This document shows, piece after piece, positions 19,194 through 32,647 of a DNA stretch of 64,000 bases. The stretch is taken from positions 1 to 64,000 of the forward strand of contig NZ_CCDG010000060.1 in NCBI RefSeq assembly GCF_000723885.1. The letters are read 5' to 3'. Under the pieces are notes generated by a model that worked only from the letters and a program-made list of their open reading frames with translations, searched no databases and was not told the origin of the DNA. The position numbers and the translations under genes were made by a program. This DNA comes from Paenibacillus camerounensis. GTDB taxonomy: Bacteria > Bacillota > Bacilli > Paenibacillales > Paenibacillaceae. The number at the start of each line of letters is the position of its first letter. Positions within the stretch are counted from its first letter, which is position 1.

Positions 19194-19251
19194 GTTCCTA
19201 TATTTTAGCGAAGTAACGATGTGTCTTGCGTTGCAGCCGGGGGGATTCTTG

Positions 19252-19896
19252 GTGAGTGTCGACCTCAAGGAAATAATGCTGTCCGAGTATGATTTCATAA
19301 GTGATGAAGAAATTGTCGAGATCTTCCGTGGTGGCGACAGTGGCGCATTGGAACACTTAATTAACAAGTACCGTAATTTCGTACGCGCTAAGGCCCGTTC
19401 CTATTTTTTAATCGGTGCTGACCGGGAAGATATTGTACAGGAAGGCATGATTGGCCTGTATAAGGCAATTCGTGACTTCAAAGGTGACAAACTCTCTTCA
19501 TTCAAGGCGTTTGCCGAGCTTTGCATCACCCGCCAGATTATAACCGCGATCAAGACGGCTACCCGCCAGAAGCATATCCCGCTCAACTCCTACGTGTCCT
19601 TGGACAAGCCCATCTATGATGAGGACTCAGACAGGACATTGATGGATGTGATCTGCGGTACCCAGGTGCTTGACCCGGAAGAACTGATTATCAACCAGGA
19701 GGAATTCATCGGACTGGAAGATAAGATGGCAGAGATTCTCAGTGATCTTGAGCGTAAGGTGCTGATGCTCTACCTGGACGGACGATCCTATCAGGAGATT
19801 GCAGAGGACCTGAAGCGGCATGTGAAGTCGATTGACAACGCATTGCAGCGGGTCAAACGCAAGCTGGAAAGATATCTGGAAGTGCGTGACAATTAA
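19252..19896 (+). CDS. sigH: RNA polymerase sigma-H factor
   Basis: Sigma-H directs early stationary-phase and sporulation genes. The protein follows the Bacillus sequence closely through region 2 (KYRNFVRAKARSYF, GADREDIVQEGMIGLYKA) and region 4 (LEQKVL-like LERKVLMLYLDGRSYQEIA, HVKSIDNALQRVKRK). GTG at 19252 lies seven bases after a GGGGGGA and gives 214 residues; TTG at 19249 and ATG at 19219 are in-frame alternatives. A terminator follows. Confidence 0.96.
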   Translation: MSVDLKEIMLSEYDFISDEEIVEIFRGGDSGALEHLINKYRNFVRAKARSYFLIGADREDIVQEGMIGLYKAIRDFKGDKLSSFKAFAELCITRQIITAIKTATRQKHIPLNSYVSLDKPIYDEDSDRTLMDVICGTQVLDPEELIINQEEFIGLEDKMAEILSDLERKVLMLYLDGRSYQEIAEDLKRHVKSIDNALQRVKRKLERYLEVRDN

Positions 19897-19914
19897 TGAT
19901 ATAATGTTAATGAA

Positions 19915-19939
19915 AGGCTCGGACATCGAGTCTTTTTTT
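19915..19939 (+). terminator. Terminator of sigH
   Basis: AGGCTCG and CGAGTCT (19915-19921, 19927-19933) form a 7-bp stem with one G-U pair and a 5-base loop, then seven T. The rest of the 366-base gap to rpmG holds promoters but no gene I can see. Confidence 0.85.
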
Positions 19940-20002
19940 AGTGTTTTGATAGCTTCTGTATTATCAATTGACGGAAATTTGGACGCTAACGGTTACAACA
20001 GG

Positions 20003-20030
20003 TTTACGTACAGTCGGAATGCTCCATAAT
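20003..20030 (+). promoter_or_regulatory. Possible upstream promoter of the rpmG-secE-nusG operon
   Basis: TTTACG (20003-20008), 16 bases, CATAAT (20025-20030). It is a weaker match than the pair near 20137 and would make a leader of over 200 bases. Confidence 0.4.
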
Positions 20031-20136
20031 GTATAGGGAATCACAGCGTTCAGCGTGAAAAAAGGCAGAACGAGGATAACATGCGGCGCACGACTACAAA
20101 CCCGGATTTACCCAGCGCGATAGGGCAATTCTTTCG

Positions 20137-20166
20137 TTGACACAGACGTTGACATTATGCTAAAGT
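20137..20166 (+). promoter_or_regulatory. Promoter of the rpmG-secE-nusG operon
   Basis: TTGACA at 20137-20142 is followed after 18 bases by TAAAGT (20161-20166). A second perfect TTGACA lies at 20149-20154 with a poor -10 (TAGGTA, 20171-20176). Either could serve the genes from rpmG on. A run of eight T (20193-20200) follows in the leader. Confidence 0.6.
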
Positions 20167-20262
20167 GTTTTAGGTAGGCCTAAATTCGCGGGTTTTTTTT
20201 AGGATCAATATTTGCGTCTTCTAATTTAACAGTTAGAAGTACGTCTTCGGGAGGTGCACATC

Positions 20263-20412
20263 ATGCGGGTAATTATCACTTTGGCTTGTACAAGTTGCAA
20301 ACAAAGAAACTATGCGACAACTAAAAACAAGCGAAATCACCCCGACCGCTTGGAGATGAAGAAATTTTGCAAGTTCTGTAACGAGCAAACTCCTCATCGC
20401 GAAACCAGATAG
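20263..20412 (+). CDS. rpmG: 50S ribosomal protein L33 (bL33)
   Basis: The 49-residue product begins [17 protein letters not shown] and has two zinc CxxC pairs (C9, C12 and C36, C39), so it is the zinc-bound form. GGGAGGTG lies eight bases before the ATG. It precedes secE by 20 bases, the standard Bacillota order. Its short length makes it easy to miss. Confidence 0.96.
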   Translation: MRVIITLACTSCKQRNYATTKNKRNHPDRLEMKKFCKFCNEQTPHRETR

Positions 20413-20432
20413 TCTTTGGAGGTGTAGTCGGC

Positions 20433-20624
20433 GTGAAACGTAGTTTCAAGTCTCTGTTTTCCTTTTTCACTGAGAGCTGGAGTGAACTCAAAAAAGTTCG
20501 CTGGCCTAGCCGTAAAGAGCTGAAAAACTATACAATGATCGTTCTCGGTACTATTGTAGTTGTGGCTGTTTACTTCTGGGTTCTGGACATCATTATTTCC
20601 GCTGCAATTGAAGCGATTATTTAG
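20433..20624 (+). CDS. secE: SecE, protein translocase subunit
   Basis: SecE clamps the SecY channel in the cytoplasmic membrane. The 63-residue protein has the amphipathic region SWSELKKVRWPSRKEL and a single C-terminal membrane span (about 34-58), the minimal single-span type. Start is GTG at 20433 with GGAGGTG upstream. nusG follows. Confidence 0.95.
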   Translation: MKRSFKSLFSFFTESWSELKKVRWPSRKELKNYTMIVLGTIVVVAVYFWVLDIIISAAIEAII

Positions 20625-20645
20625 AGAGGTCCAAGGTGGCTTGGT

Positions 20646-21179
20646 ATGGAAAAAAGATGGTATGTTGTTCATACCTATTCCGGGTATGAGAATAAGGTTA
20701 AGGCCAATTTGGAAAAACGCGTTGAGTCCATGGGCATGGAAGACAAAATATTCCGCGTTCTTGTTCCTATGGAAGAGGAATTGGTAAACAAAGACGGCAA
20801 GAAAAAAACCGTTATGCGTAAAGTTTACCCCGGTTATGTTTTGGTTGAAATGGTTCAGACTGATGATTCATGGTATGTTGTCCGCAATACGCCGGGCGTT
20901 ACCGGATTTGTCGGTTCGACAGGTTCCGGATCCAAGCCTACCGCTTTGCTTCCGGAAGAGGTTGAACAAATTCTGAAGCATATGGGCATGGTTGAACCTA
21001 AAGCGAAGATTGATTTCGAAATTAAGGAATCCGTACGTATTATGGTTGGGCCTTTTGCGAATTTCGTGGGCTCCGTGGAAGAAATTTTGGCCGACAAGAG
21101 CAAGATCAAGGTGCATGTCAACATGTTTGGACGGGAAACCCCGCTGGAGTTGGATTTCACTCAAGTGGAGAAAATATAA
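20646..21179 (+). CDS. nusG: NusG, transcription elongation/termination factor
   Basis: NusG binds RNA polymerase and affects pausing and coupling. The 177 residues start WYVVHTYSGYENKVKANLEKR, the NGN domain, and end with a KOW domain (VRIMVGPFANFVGSVEEI). ATG at 20646 has GAGAGGT upstream. Usual place between secE and rplK. Confidence 0.97.
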   Translation: MEKRWYVVHTYSGYENKVKANLEKRVESMGMEDKIFRVLVPMEEELVNKDGKKKTVMRKVYPGYVLVEMVQTDDSWYVVRNTPGVTGFVGSTGSGSKPTALLPEEVEQILKHMGMVEPKAKIDFEIKESVRIMVGPFANFVGSVEEILADKSKIKVHVNMFGRETPLELDFTQVEKI

Positions 21180-21197
21180 CAGTGTTAAGGGTTTCTT

Positions 21198-21229
21198 GTG
21201 GGAGAATGCGATAAGCATTCGAATACCAC
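21198..21229 (+). promoter_or_regulatory. Hairpin in the rplK leader
   Basis: GTGG (21198-21201) pairs with CCAC (21226-21229) and encloses GAATGC-GATAA-GCATTC. It lies between nusG and the rplK ribosome site with no T-run. It may be a regulatory or processing structure. Confidence 0.4.
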
Positions 21230-21253
21230 TATTTTTGCAAGGAGGTGTCACTC

Positions 21254-21679
21254 ATGGCTAAAAAAGTAATTAAAATGGTGAAACTGCAGATTCCTGCAGG
21301 GAAAGCGAATCCAGCGCCTCCAGTAGGTCCGGCGTTAGGTCAAGCAGGTGTCAACATCATGGCATTCTGTAAGGAATTCAACGCTCGTACTGCTGACCAG
21401 GCTGGTCTGATCATCCCGGTTGAAATTACAGTGTTTGAAGACCGTTCCTTTACTTTCATCACTAAAACTCCTCCGGCTGCCGTTCTGCTTCGCATTGCTG
21501 CGAAAGTAGAAAAAGGATCCGGTGAACCAAACAAGAAAAAAGTAGCGAAACTCGGCCGCGCAGCGGTTCGTGAAATCGCCGAAACCAAAATGCCTGACCT
21601 TAACGCTGCATCTGTTGAAGCTGCAATGCGTATGGTTGAAGGTACTGCCCGTTCTATGGGTATCACAATCGAAGACTAA
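21254..21679 (+). CDS. rplK: 50S ribosomal protein L11
   Basis: L11 binds the GTPase-associated centre of 23S rRNA. The 141 residues have the proline-rich [19 protein letters not shown] segment and a C-terminal rRNA-binding helical domain. ATG at 21254 is eight bases after GGAGGTG; an upstream GTG at 21245 lies within the ribosome site and is rejected. Confidence 0.97.
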   Translation: MAKKVIKMVKLQIPAGKANPAPPVGPALGQAGVNIMAFCKEFNARTADQAGLIIPVEITVFEDRSFTFITKTPPAAVLLRIAAKVEKGSGEPNKKKVAKLGRAAVREIAETKMPDLNAASVEAAMRMVEGTARSMGITIED

Positions 21680-21760
21680 TAGGTACTCGATGAACCGGTC
21701 ATTTATGACCGCAATATGTGGGAGGAATTTCCGCTAACACCACAAAGGAGGAACATTTTC

Positions 21761-22453
21761 ATGGCTAAACATGGTAAGAAATACCTGGAATCAGCTAAGC
21801 TGATTAACAGCGAAGCGACTTACGAGCCTTCAGAAGCTGTAGAGCTTGTGAAAAAGGCGGCAACTGCCAAATTCGACGAAACCGTTGAAGCAGCAGTTCG
21901 TCTGGGTGTAGACCCGCGTAAACAAGACCAAGCAGTTCGTGGTGTAGTTGTCCTGCCACACGGCACAGGCAAAACACAACGCGTGCTTGTATTTGCAAAA
22001 GGTGAAAAAGCGAAGGAAGCGGAAGCTGCCGGTGCCGATTATGTTGGTGATGCTGATATGATCAACAAAATCCAACAGGGCTGGTTTGAATTCGATGTCT
22101 GCGTAGCTACACCTGATATGATGAGCGAAGTCGGTAAACTGGGTCGTCTGCTCGGTGGTAAAGGCCTCATGCCTAACCCTAAAGCGGGTACAGTTACTTT
22201 CGACGTTACCAAGGCTGTGCAAGAAATCAAAGCCGGTAAAATCGAATACCGTCTCGATAAAGCAGGTCAAATTCACGCGCCTATCGGCAAAGTGTCATTT
22301 GCTCCTGAACAGCTGAACGAAAATCTTAAAGCTCTTATGGACGCTCTGAACCGTGCGAAACCAGCTGCTGCTAAAGGTGTATACCTTAAAGGCATCGCAA
22401 TTTCGTCCACTATGGGACCTAGCGCTCGTGTAAATGCAGCTGCATTCAGATAA
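21761..22453 (+). CDS. rplA: 50S ribosomal protein L1
   Basis: L1 forms the mobile stalk at the E site. The 230-residue protein has [20 protein letters not shown] and the signature [15 protein letters not shown]. The start is the ATG at 21761 nine bases after AAAGGAGG, giving MAKHGKKY as in Bacillus. Pairs with rplK in the L11 operon. Confidence 0.97.
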   Translation: MAKHGKKYLESAKLINSEATYEPSEAVELVKKAATAKFDETVEAAVRLGVDPRKQDQAVRGVVVLPHGTGKTQRVLVFAKGEKAKEAEAAGADYVGDADMINKIQQGWFEFDVCVATPDMMSEVGKLGRLLGGKGLMPNPKAGTVTFDVTKAVQEIKAGKIEYRLDKAGQIHAPIGKVSFAPEQLNENLKALMDALNRAKPAAAKGVYLKGIAISSTMGPSARVNAAAFR

Positions 22454-22460
22454 TTAGGGG

Positions 22461-22489
22461 TTGACTCTTTGAGTTATCTTTGATAATCT
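22461..22489 (+). promoter_or_regulatory. Probable promoter of rplJ-rplL
   Basis: TTGACT (22461-22466) is followed by 17 bases and TAATCT, preceded by TG as an extended -10 (TGA at 22481-22483). It would start a leader of about 245 bases that contains the L10 element. Confidence 0.5.
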
Positions 22490-22514
22490 ATAACAGTTGT
22501 GAACTTTAAGGTGA

Positions 22515-22720
22515 TCATTCTTGAACTTGAATATGCTTACCGTAGACAGTAGGTGCCGCAAGGCTTAATTCCCTACCGAGGTGTTGTGATAGAAATAAGA
22601 AGTGCCGGGCGCTGCCTGAGCTGCTTTCCTTTTATCAAGCCTTCGTGATTCTGCGGAGGCTTTTCTAATGCCTGCGTAGGAACGGCGGAGATTCTTTGGA
22701 AGAGAACGCCGTCACATAAA
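22515..22720 (+). promoter_or_regulatory. L10 ribosomal-protein leader
   Basis: The stretch has the layout of the Bacillota L10 leader, including CCGTAGACAGTAGGTGC, GCAAGGCTTAAT and CCTACCGAGGT. These form the kink-turn and helices bound by L10 with L7/L12. A terminator-like hairpin near its end supports feedback control of rplJ-rplL. Boundaries are approximate. Confidence 0.85.
22637..22666 (+). terminator. Attenuator hairpin of the L10 leader
   Basis: A 9-bp stem (22637-22645 with 22654-22662, one G-U) ends in a short T-run. It lies within the leader, so it likely acts as a regulated terminator. Confidence 0.75.
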
Positions 22721-22740
22721 TTTTCAGGAGGTGTATACAA

Positions 22741-23244
22741 TTGGCAAATGCAAAAGTAATCCAAGCTAAACAGGATGCGGTTGATGTTGTTACCGGCAAA
22801 CTGCAGAACAGTATCTCTACTGTTGTTGCGGACTACCGCGGTCTGAACGTTTCGCAAGTAACCGAACTGCGTAAGCAGCTTCGTGAAGCTGGCGTTGAGT
22901 TCCAGGTCCTGAAGAACACATTGCTTCGTCGTGCAACTGCAGCGGCTGAACTGACTGATCTGGATGCAGTACTGACTGGTCCTACAGCCATCGCCTTCAG
23001 TGAAACTGACGCAGTAATTGCTGCCAAAATTTTGAACGACTTCGCTAAGAAGAACGATGCTCTGAAACTTAAGGGTGGCGTAGTAGAAGGCAAAGTTGTA
23101 GATGAGGCGCAAATCAAGGCACTGGCAGAACTTCCTTCCCGCGAAGGTTTGCTCTCCATGCTGCTTAGCGTGCTTCAAGCTCCAATGCGCAACTTCGCGC
23201 TTGCAGTTAAAGCTGTCGCAGAGAAAGAAGAACAAAGCGCGTAA
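22741..23244 (+). CDS. rplJ: 50S ribosomal protein L10
   Basis: L10 anchors the L7/L12 dimers to the ribosome and represses its own synthesis through the leader. The 167 residues begin [15 protein letters not shown] and have the N-terminal rRNA-binding domain and a C-terminal helix for L7/L12. The start is TTG at 22741, eight bases after AGGAGGTG. Confidence 0.97.
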   Translation: MANAKVIQAKQDAVDVVTGKLQNSISTVVADYRGLNVSQVTELRKQLREAGVEFQVLKNTLLRRATAAAELTDLDAVLTGPTAIAFSETDAVIAAKILNDFAKKNDALKLKGGVVEGKVVDEAQIKALAELPSREGLLSMLLSVLQAPMRNFALAVKAVAEKEEQSA

Positions 23245-23309
23245 GCCTTTGATTCTAGTCTCGTAATCAAGACCACAAACAAATTCTAATATAAAATGGA
23301 GGTTCAATC

Positions 23310-23669
23310 ATGAGCAAAGAAACAATCTTAGAAGAAATTAAAGGCATGAGCGTACTGGAACTGAACGACCTGGTAAAAGCAATTGAAGAAGAATTCGGTG
23401 TAACTGCAGCAGCTCCAGTAGCAGCTGGCGGTGCAGCAGCAGCAGTAGTAGAAGAGCAATCCGAATTTGACGTAATCCTGACAAGCGCTGGCGCTTCCAA
23501 GATCAACGTTATCAAGATCGTTCGCGAAATCACAGGCCTGGGCTTGAAAGAAGCTAAAGACCTCGTAGACAACGCTCCTAAAGCAATCAAAGAAAAAGTA
23601 AGCAAAGAAGAAGCCGATGCTACCAAAGCAAAATTGGAAGAAGCAGGCGCTGGCGTAGAAGTGAAGTAA
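23310..23669 (+). CDS. rplL: 50S ribosomal protein L7/L12
   Basis: L7/L12 recruits translation factors to the ribosome. The 119 residues show an N-terminal dimerisation helix, an alanine-rich hinge (about 38-50) and the C-terminal factor-binding domain with [29 protein letters not shown] lies before the start. It closes the rplJL unit. Confidence 0.98.
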   Translation: MSKETILEEIKGMSVLELNDLVKAIEEEFGVTAAAPVAAGGAAAAVVEEQSEFDVILTSAGASKINVIKIVREITGLGLKEAKDLVDNAPKAIKEKVSKEEADATKAKLEEAGAGVEVK

Positions 23670-23720
23670 TTCGCTTCCATAAGGTAATGCCCCGGGCGGG
23701 AGTGATTCTTCCCGGTCTAT

Positions 23721-23752
23721 GCAACCCCCTTGAACTTGTTCAAGGGGGTTGC
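23721..23752 (+). other. Strong hairpin after rplL without a U-tract
   Basis: A 15-base arm (23721-23735) pairs perfectly with 23738-23752. No T-run follows. A smaller CCGGG/CCCGG hairpin lies just before it. It may stabilise or process the rplL mRNA, or reduce read-through into the next gene. Confidence 0.75.
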
Positions 23753-23793
23753 TGTATAAAGACATCTTTACGGAAATGGAAAGGGAGGATCTT

Positions 23794-24399
23794 ATGTCGC
23801 AGCATTATTACTCTCAGCAGCCGGATGCCCGTCATGACAGACGATCAATCGATACGGTACTGAGGGGAAAAAACCTCCAATTTACCAGCGATGCCGGTGT
23901 CTTCTCGAAAGGAGATATCGACTACGGGAGTCGTGTTCTAATTGAAACGATGGAAATTGCGGACGGGGCGGCTGTACTTGATGTAGGCTGCGGATATGGC
24001 CCTATTGGAATCAGCGCTGCGCTTCTATCTCCTAAAGGTCATGTCACAATGATTGATATCAACAGCCGCGCAGTGGAGCTTGCCCGTGAGAATGCCGTGA
24101 ACAATGGCGTCAGGAACGTTACAGTAAAAGAGAGCGATGTGCTGTCCGCTGTGCAGGGGCAGAAGTTCGATGTGATTCTGACGAATCCTCCGATCCGGGC
24201 CGGTAAAGCTGTAGTGCATCAAATATTTGAACAAGCGTTTGAGCATTTGAACGAGAATGGGATACTCTGGGTTGTGATTCAAAAGAAACAAGGAGCACCT
24301 TCGGCGGCGGCTAAGCTGGAAAGCCTGTTCACGGTTGTGGAAGAAGCGGGGAAAGATAAGGGATACCGCATTATTAAAGCTCAGAAATCTGTTAATTAA
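23794..24399 (+). CDS. Class I SAM methyltransferase, RsmC-like (YbxB)
   Basis: The 201-residue protein resembles YbxB of Bacillus and the C-terminal half of RsmC, a 16S rRNA guanine methyltransferase. It has the SAM-binding VLDVGCGYGPIGI, the acidic MIDINSRAVELA, and the N6/N2-type catalytic motif TNPPIRAGK. ATG at 23794 follows AAGGGAGGA and gives MSQHYYS as in Bacillus. It sits between rplL and rpoB, its usual place. Target base is inferred only. Confidence 0.9.
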   Translation: MSQHYYSQQPDARHDRRSIDTVLRGKNLQFTSDAGVFSKGDIDYGSRVLIETMEIADGAAVLDVGCGYGPIGISAALLSPKGHVTMIDINSRAVELARENAVNNGVRNVTVKESDVLSAVQGQKFDVILTNPPIRAGKAVVHQIFEQAFEHLNENGILWVVIQKKQGAPSAAAKLESLFTVVEEAGKDKGYRIIKAQKSVN

Positions 24400-24402
24400 A
24401 TA

Positions 24403-24431
24403 TTGACATGGGCTTTTGATAGTGGTATTAT
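24403..24431 (+). promoter_or_regulatory. Promoter of rpoB-rpoC
   Basis: TTGACA (24403-24408), 17 bases, TATTAT (24426-24431), just after the methyltransferase stop. This would give a leader of about 370 bases before rpoB. Confidence 0.85.
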
Positions 24432-24664
24432 TATAAAATGTCAGTATTAACCTAGGCTCCATGTCTTTAGTTTGCTGAAATGTCAAGTAATATATTGTCC
24501 CCGGCAAGCGCAAGCCGTTAGGCAAGTTTGTGCGAATTCAGTTCTCTATGTTACTGTCACGGCGATGTCCGCCGGGATAATAGGTAATAGCGCATAAACT
24601 GTTGCTTGGTGACGTATAATATGTACGTTTTGGGCAAATCTACTGGATAAGGAGTATTTTGGCC

Positions 24665-24784
24665 ATGGATAGATGCGCTCTTTTTTCGAAGATTTCGATA
24701 AGGGCTTTTCTTTATTTATGGTCGAATCCTTATGTTATGGTTCCATTATACGGGTCCAAACAAGGGTTCGCAATCAATTTTTAA
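24665..24784 (+). CDS. Possible 39-codon leader ORF upstream of rpoB
   Basis: An ATG at 24665 with AAGGAG ten bases upstream opens 39 codons (MDRCALFSKISIRAF at the start, FAINF at the end) and stops 27 bases before rpoB. I recognise no family. It lies in the 412-base gap between the methyltransferase and rpoB. It could be a translated leader affecting rpoB, or chance. Confidence 0.3.
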   Translation: MDRCALFSKISIRAFLYLWSNPYVMVPLYGSKQGFAINF

Positions 24785-24811
24785 GTGAGTAGACATGAGG
24801 GGTGAGTAAAG

Positions 24812-28357
<3,546 letters not shown>

Positions 28358-28395
28358 TCCATAGTCAAGATATACATTGTATTTAAAAGGACCGT

Positions 28396-28427
28396 GCCCT
28401 CTTTTGATGTAACCATCAAGGGAGGGC
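28396..28427 (+). other. Hairpin between rpoB and rpoC
   Basis: A 13-bp stem (28396-28408 with 28415-28427, two G-U pairs) encloses six bases. There is no T-run, so it is not a standard terminator. It lies about 40 bases before the rpoC ribosome site and may mark an RNA processing point. Confidence 0.7.
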
Positions 28428-28469
28428 CTCCGGTACTAATTCAGGATATAGGTTAAGGAGGGTTGCTCC

Positions 28470-31400
28470 TTGTTGGACGTTAACAATTTTGAATTTATGA
28501 AAATCGGGCTTGCTTCTCCGGAAAAAATTCGTTCTTGGTCCCGCGGAGAAGTAAAAAAACCGGAAACCATTAACTACCGCACGTTAAAACCGGAAAAAGA
28601 AGGCTTATTCTGTGAGCGTATTTTTGGACCGCAAAAGGACTGGGAATGCCACTGCGGTAAATACAAACGCGTCCGTTATAAGGGCGTTGTCTGCGACCGC
28701 TGCGGCGTTGAAGTTACCCGCGCTAAAGTGCGCCGCGAACGTATGGGCCATATCGAGCTGGCAGCTCCGGTATCTCATATCTGGTATTTCAAAGGCATTC
28801 CAAGCCGTATGGGTCTTGCTCTGGATATGTCCCCAAGATCGCTTGAAGAGATCATCTATTTCGCATCCTATGTTGTAACAGATCCAGGCGAAACACCGCT
28901 GGAGAAGAAGCAGCTCCTGTCCGAAAAAGAATACCGCAGCTACCGTGAGAAATACGGCTACGGATTCCAGGCAGGTATGGGTGCTGAAGCAGTCAAAAAA
29001 CTGCTCCAGGATATCGATATCGAGAAGGAATTGGAATTCCTCAAAGAAGAACTGCGCACGGCTCAAGGCCAGCGCCGTAACCGGGCAATCAAACGCCTTG
29101 AAGTTATTGAAGCCTTCCGTAACTCCGGCAACAAACCTGACTGGATGATCATGGATGTACTCCCGGTAATTCCGCCGGAGCTTCGTCCGATGGTTCAGCT
29201 GGATGGCGGCCGGTTTGCTACGTCTGACCTTAATGACCTGTACCGCCGTGTAATCAACCGTAATAACCGTCTTAAGAGACTGCTGGATCTGGGTGCTCCT
29301 GATATCATCGTGCAGAACGAAAAACGTATGCTTCAGGAAGCTGTCGACGCACTGATCGACAACGGCCGCCGCGGCCGTCCTGTAACAGGTCCAGGTAACC
29401 GTCCGCTCAAATCCCTCAGCCATATGCTGAAAGGTAAACAGGGACGTTTCCGCCAGAACTTGCTCGGTAAACGTGTTGACTACTCCGGACGTTCCGTTAT
29501 CGTTGTAGGACCTTATCTGAAGATGTACCAATGCGGTCTTCCTAAGAAAATGGCTCTGGAGCTCTTCAAGCCGTTCGTAATGAAAGAACTGGTTAACAAA
29601 GGTCTCGCCCACAACATTAAGAGTGCTAAGCGCAAGGTTGAACGCGTAAGCCCTGAAGTATGGGATGTCCTTGAAGAAGTAATCAGAGAGCATCCGGTTC
29701 TGCTAAACCGTGCCCCTACGCTGCATAGACTCGGTATCCAGGCTTTTGAACCGATTCTGGTAGAAGGTCATGCGATCCGTCTTCACCCGCTCGTATGTAC
29801 GGCTTACAACGCCGACTTTGACGGTGACCAGATGGCGGTGCACGTTCCTCTGTCAGCTGAAGCCCAGGCGGAAGCGCGTCTCCTGATGCTTGCATCCGGT
29901 AATATCCTTAACCCTAAGGACGGTAAGCCGGTTGTTACTCCTTCCCAGGATATGGTTTTAGGTACATTCTACCTGACTATGGACAACAAGGAAGAAAAAG
30001 GCACAGGTATGATCCTGCGTAATGTGAATGAGGCTGTATCAGCTTATCAGCGCGGAACCGCAGGTCTACATGCACGTGTGGCTATTCCTGTTAAAGCACT
30101 GGGTAAAACCAACTTTACAGAAGAACAGCAGAATGCAATGCTGATTACAACGATCGGTAAAATTATCTTCAATGAAATTTATCCGAGCAGTTTCCCATAT
30201 ATCAACGAAGCAACCAAAGCGAACCTGCTGCAAGGAACACCTGAGAAATACTTCATCTACGAAAAAGGCGCCGATATCCGTGAGCGCATCATGAGTGCTG
30301 AGGATGCAAGTGCTGTAGGTAAGGAATATCTCGGTCTGATTATTGCACGCTGCTTCGAGACCTACCACACAACCAAAACATCGATGATTCTTGATAAGAT
30401 CAAACAGCTCGGATTCACGTATTCCACACGTTCCGGTGTAACAGTTGCCGTATCAGACGTTGTAGTGCCTGATGAAAAGACTAAGATCCTTGAAGAATCG
30501 GATGCTAAGGTTAATGTGGTTGCCAACCAGTACCGCCGTGGCCTGATCACCAATGACGAGCGTTATGACCGTGTTATTGAAATCTGGTCGAAGACTAAGG
30601 ATGAACTTACGAACATCCTGCTGAAGTCGATGGACCGTTTCAACTCGATCATGCTCATGGTTGATTCCAAGGCGCGCGGTAACAAATCGCAGATCACCCA
30701 GCTGGGCGGTATGCGCGGACTGATGGCGACACCATCCGGCCGTATCTTCGAATTGCCGATTAAAGCGAATTTCCGTGAAGGTCTGACCGTCCTCGAGTAC
30801 TTTATCTCGACGCACGGAGCGCGTAAAGGTCTGGCCGATACAGCGCTGCGTACAGCGGATTCCGGTTACCTGACCCGCCGTCTCGTAGACGTGGCCCAGG
30901 ACGTAATCGTACGTGAAGAAGATTGCGGTACAGATAAAGGCTTTACAGTAAGCCGTATCCAGGATGGTAAGGAAGTTATTGAGGATCTGTACGACCGTAT
31001 TGAAGGCCGCTACTCTTTCGAAACTGTCCGTCATCCGGAGACTAAGGAAATCATCGTTCACCGTAACGATCTGATTGACTCTGATAAGGCTGAAGAAATT
31101 GTAAATGCTGGTGTAACTAAGCTGCAGATCCGCTCTGTACTGAGCTGCCGTGCCCGTCACGGTGTCTGCAAAAAATGCTACGGACGTAACCTGGCAACAG
31201 GTAAATTCGTAGAAATCGGTGAAGCTGTCGGCATTATTGCCGCTCAATCCATCGGTGAGCCGGGAACCCAGCTTACCATGCGTACGTTCCATACCGGGGG
31301 GGTTGCCGGTGATGACATCACGCAAGGTTTGCCGCGTATCCAGGAGTTGTTCGAGGCCCGTAACCCTAAGGGTCAGGCTACAATCAGTGAGATCGACGGG

Positions 31401-32081
31401 GTAATTAAGGAAATCCGTGAAACGAAGGACCGCCGTGAAATCGAGGTTCAAGGTGAAGCAGAATCCAAGACGTACTCCATCACTTACGGTTCGCGTCTGC
31501 GTGTCAGTGAAGGCCAGGAGATTGAAGCCGGGGATGAGCTGACAGACGGTTCTATTGACCCTAAAGAAATGCTGCGCATTAAGGGTATCCGCGGGGTGCA
31601 GAATTACATTCTGCAGGAAGTACAGCGCGTATACCGTAACCAGGGCGTAGAAATTAACGATAAGCACATTGAAGTTATGATTAAGCAGATGCTGCGCAAA
31701 ATCCGTATTATCGATGCCGGAGAGACTACTCTTCTTCCGGGTGCCTTTGCGGATATTCAGGAATTTGAAGCAGCCAACAAGGAAGCTATTCTTTCCGGTA
31801 AGGAGCCGGCAGTTGCCAAACCAGTACTGCTCGGTATTACCAAGGCTTCTCTGGAGACAGATTCCTTCCTGTCTGCAGCATCCTTCCAAGAAACTACCCG
31901 CGTCCTGACCGATGCAGCAATTAAGGGTAAAGTGGATAAACTTCTTGGACTGAAAGAAAATGTTATCATCGGTAAGCTGATTCCTGCGGGAACCGGTATG
32001 AACCGCTACCGTAATGTGAAGCTGAGTGATCCGAATGCAGAGAGTGAGCAAGAGGCTCTAGAAACGGTTCCAGCCGAGTAA
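28470..32081 (+). CDS. rpoC: RNA polymerase beta' subunit
   Basis: RpoC carries the catalytic magnesium site NADFDGD (447-453). The N-terminal zinc site [20 protein letters not shown] is visible at about 60-78, and the second zinc cluster near [13 protein letters not shown]. The 1203-residue length is typical of Bacillota. The start is TTG at 28470 after AAGGAGGG, giving MLDVNNFE as in Bacillus. Confidence 0.99.
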   Translation: MLDVNNFEFMKIGLASPEKIRSWSRGEVKKPETINYRTLKPEKEGLFCERIFGPQKDWECHCGKYKRVRYKGVVCDRCGVEVTRAKVRRERMGHIELAAPVSHIWYFKGIPSRMGLALDMSPRSLEEIIYFASYVVTDPGETPLEKKQLLSEKEYRSYREKYGYGFQAGMGAEAVKKLLQDIDIEKELEFLKEELRTAQGQRRNRAIKRLEVIEAFRNSGNKPDWMIMDVLPVIPPELRPMVQLDGGRFATSDLNDLYRRVINRNNRLKRLLDLGAPDIIVQNEKRMLQEAVDALIDNGRRGRPVTGPGNRPLKSLSHMLKGKQGRFRQNLLGKRVDYSGRSVIVVGPYLKMYQCGLPKKMALELFKPFVMKELVNKGLAHNIKSAKRKVERVSPEVWDVLEEVIREHPVLLNRAPTLHRLGIQAFEPILVEGHAIRLHPLVCTAYNADFDGDQMAVHVPLSAEAQAEARLLMLASGNILNPKDGKPVVTPSQDMVLGTFYLTMDNKEEKGTGMILRNVNEAVSAYQRGTAGLHARVAIPVKALGKTNFTEEQQNAMLITTIGKIIFNEIYPSSFPYINEATKANLLQGTPEKYFIYEKGADIRERIMSAEDASAVGKEYLGLIIARCFETYHTTKTSMILDKIKQLGFTYSTRSGVTVAVSDVVVPDEKTKILEESDAKVNVVANQYRRGLITNDERYDRVIEIWSKTKDELTNILLKSMDRFNSIMLMVDSKARGNKSQITQLGGMRGLMATPSGRIFELPIKANFREGLTVLEYFISTHGARKGLADTALRTADSGYLTRRLVDVAQDVIVREEDCGTDKGFTVSRIQDGKEVIEDLYDRIEGRYSFETVRHPETKEIIVHRNDLIDSDKAEEIVNAGVTKLQIRSVLSCRARHGVCKKCYGRNLATGKFVEIGEAVGIIAAQSIGEPGTQLTMRTFHTGGVAGDDITQGLPRIQELFEARNPKGQATISEIDGVIKEIRETKDRREIEVQGEAESKTYSITYGSRLRVSEGQEIEAGDELTDGSIDPKEMLRIKGIRGVQNYILQEVQRVYRNQGVEINDKHIEVMIKQMLRKIRIIDAGETTLLPGAFADIQEFEAANKEAILSGKEPAVAKPVLLGITKASLETDSFLSAASFQETTRVLTDAAIKGKVDKLLGLKENVIIGKLIPAGTGMNRYRNVKLSDPNAESEQEALETVPAE

Positions 32082-32105
32082 TGTAATAATCACGGCATGC
32101 AGATT

Positions 32106-32136
32106 CCGCGCGCGGAGCGTAATGCTCCGCGCGCGG
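32106..32136 (+). other. GC-rich hairpin after rpoC without a U-tract
   Basis: A perfect 13-bp stem of CCGCGCGCGGAGC (32106-32118) and its complement (32124-32136) closes a 5-base loop. No T-run follows. It lies between the rpoC stop and a new promoter, so it may block polymerase read-through weakly or protect the rpoC 3' end. Confidence 0.8.
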
Positions 32137-32177
32137 CTGACTGCTGTGGATTTCTTATAAATTTATTGCTGAATTGC

Positions 32178-32206
32178 TTGACTTCATCTTCTGATAATGC
32201 TAATAT
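32178..32206 (+). promoter_or_regulatory. Promoter of the str operon
   Basis: TTGACT (32178-32183), 17 bases, TAATAT (32201-32206). It lies before the L7Ae-like gene and would drive this gene, rpsL, rpsG, fusA and perhaps tuf. Confidence 0.8.
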
Positions 32207-32261
32207 GTCTAAGGTGCGTGAGTGGCCTTGTTATTCTTGTTCATTGGAGGTAATGGATATT

Positions 32262-32513
32262 ATGACTGATGACAGAGGATTACAGGATGCTCAGGTCAAG
32301 ATCGGTACCAAGCAAACCGTTAAGGCGGTGGAATTGGGCCAGGCCGCAGAAGTCTATGTGGCAGAGGACGGAGATCAACGGATTACTTCCAGAATTGTTA
32401 TGCTTTGCAACAAACAAGGTGTGAAGATCACTTATGTAGATACAATGCTGAATTTGGGCAAGGCCTGTGGTATCGAAGTTGGTGCTGCTATGGCAGCCGT
32501 CTTAAAACAATAG
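32262..32513 (+). CDS. rplGB: L7Ae-family RNA-binding protein (YbxF)
   Basis: L7Ae/L30e-type proteins bind kink-turn RNA; YbxF associates with the ribosome in Bacillus. The 83 residues include IGTKQTVKAVELGQAAEV and LGKACGIEVGAAMA, both family signatures. ATG at 32262 (MTDDRG) is favoured, ten bases after AGGAGGT; the ATG at 32253 is too close to it. The gene leads the str operon, as in Bacillus. It is distinct from L7/L12. Confidence 0.93.
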   Translation: MTDDRGLQDAQVKIGTKQTVKAVELGQAAEVYVAEDGDQRITSRIVMLCNKQGVKITYVDTMLNLGKACGIEVGAAMAAVLKQ

Positions 32514-32647
32514 CACGAAAGATGTTTTTGTACCGGGGTGTACTTCGGCAGCAAAGACTTTTCATTTGTCTTTTTATGAACCGCCTGGGTCTGTGGACTT
32601 AAAGTTCGTAAATGGATTACTATTTCAGGAAGGGGGTGGCACAACAA

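Noticed and set aside
20169-20200. Terminator before rpmG (TTTAGG-TAGG-CCTAAA and a later run of eight T)
   Set aside because: The stem is short and eight bases away from the T-run, so it lacks the usual terminator form.
19940-20262. tRNA gene between sigH and rpmG
   Set aside because: No T-loop or acceptor stem pattern was found; only promoter-like sequence is seen.
24615-24620. Second rpoB promoter at a TATAAT
   Set aside because: The -10 is perfect, but there is no acceptable -35 or extended -10 at the right place.
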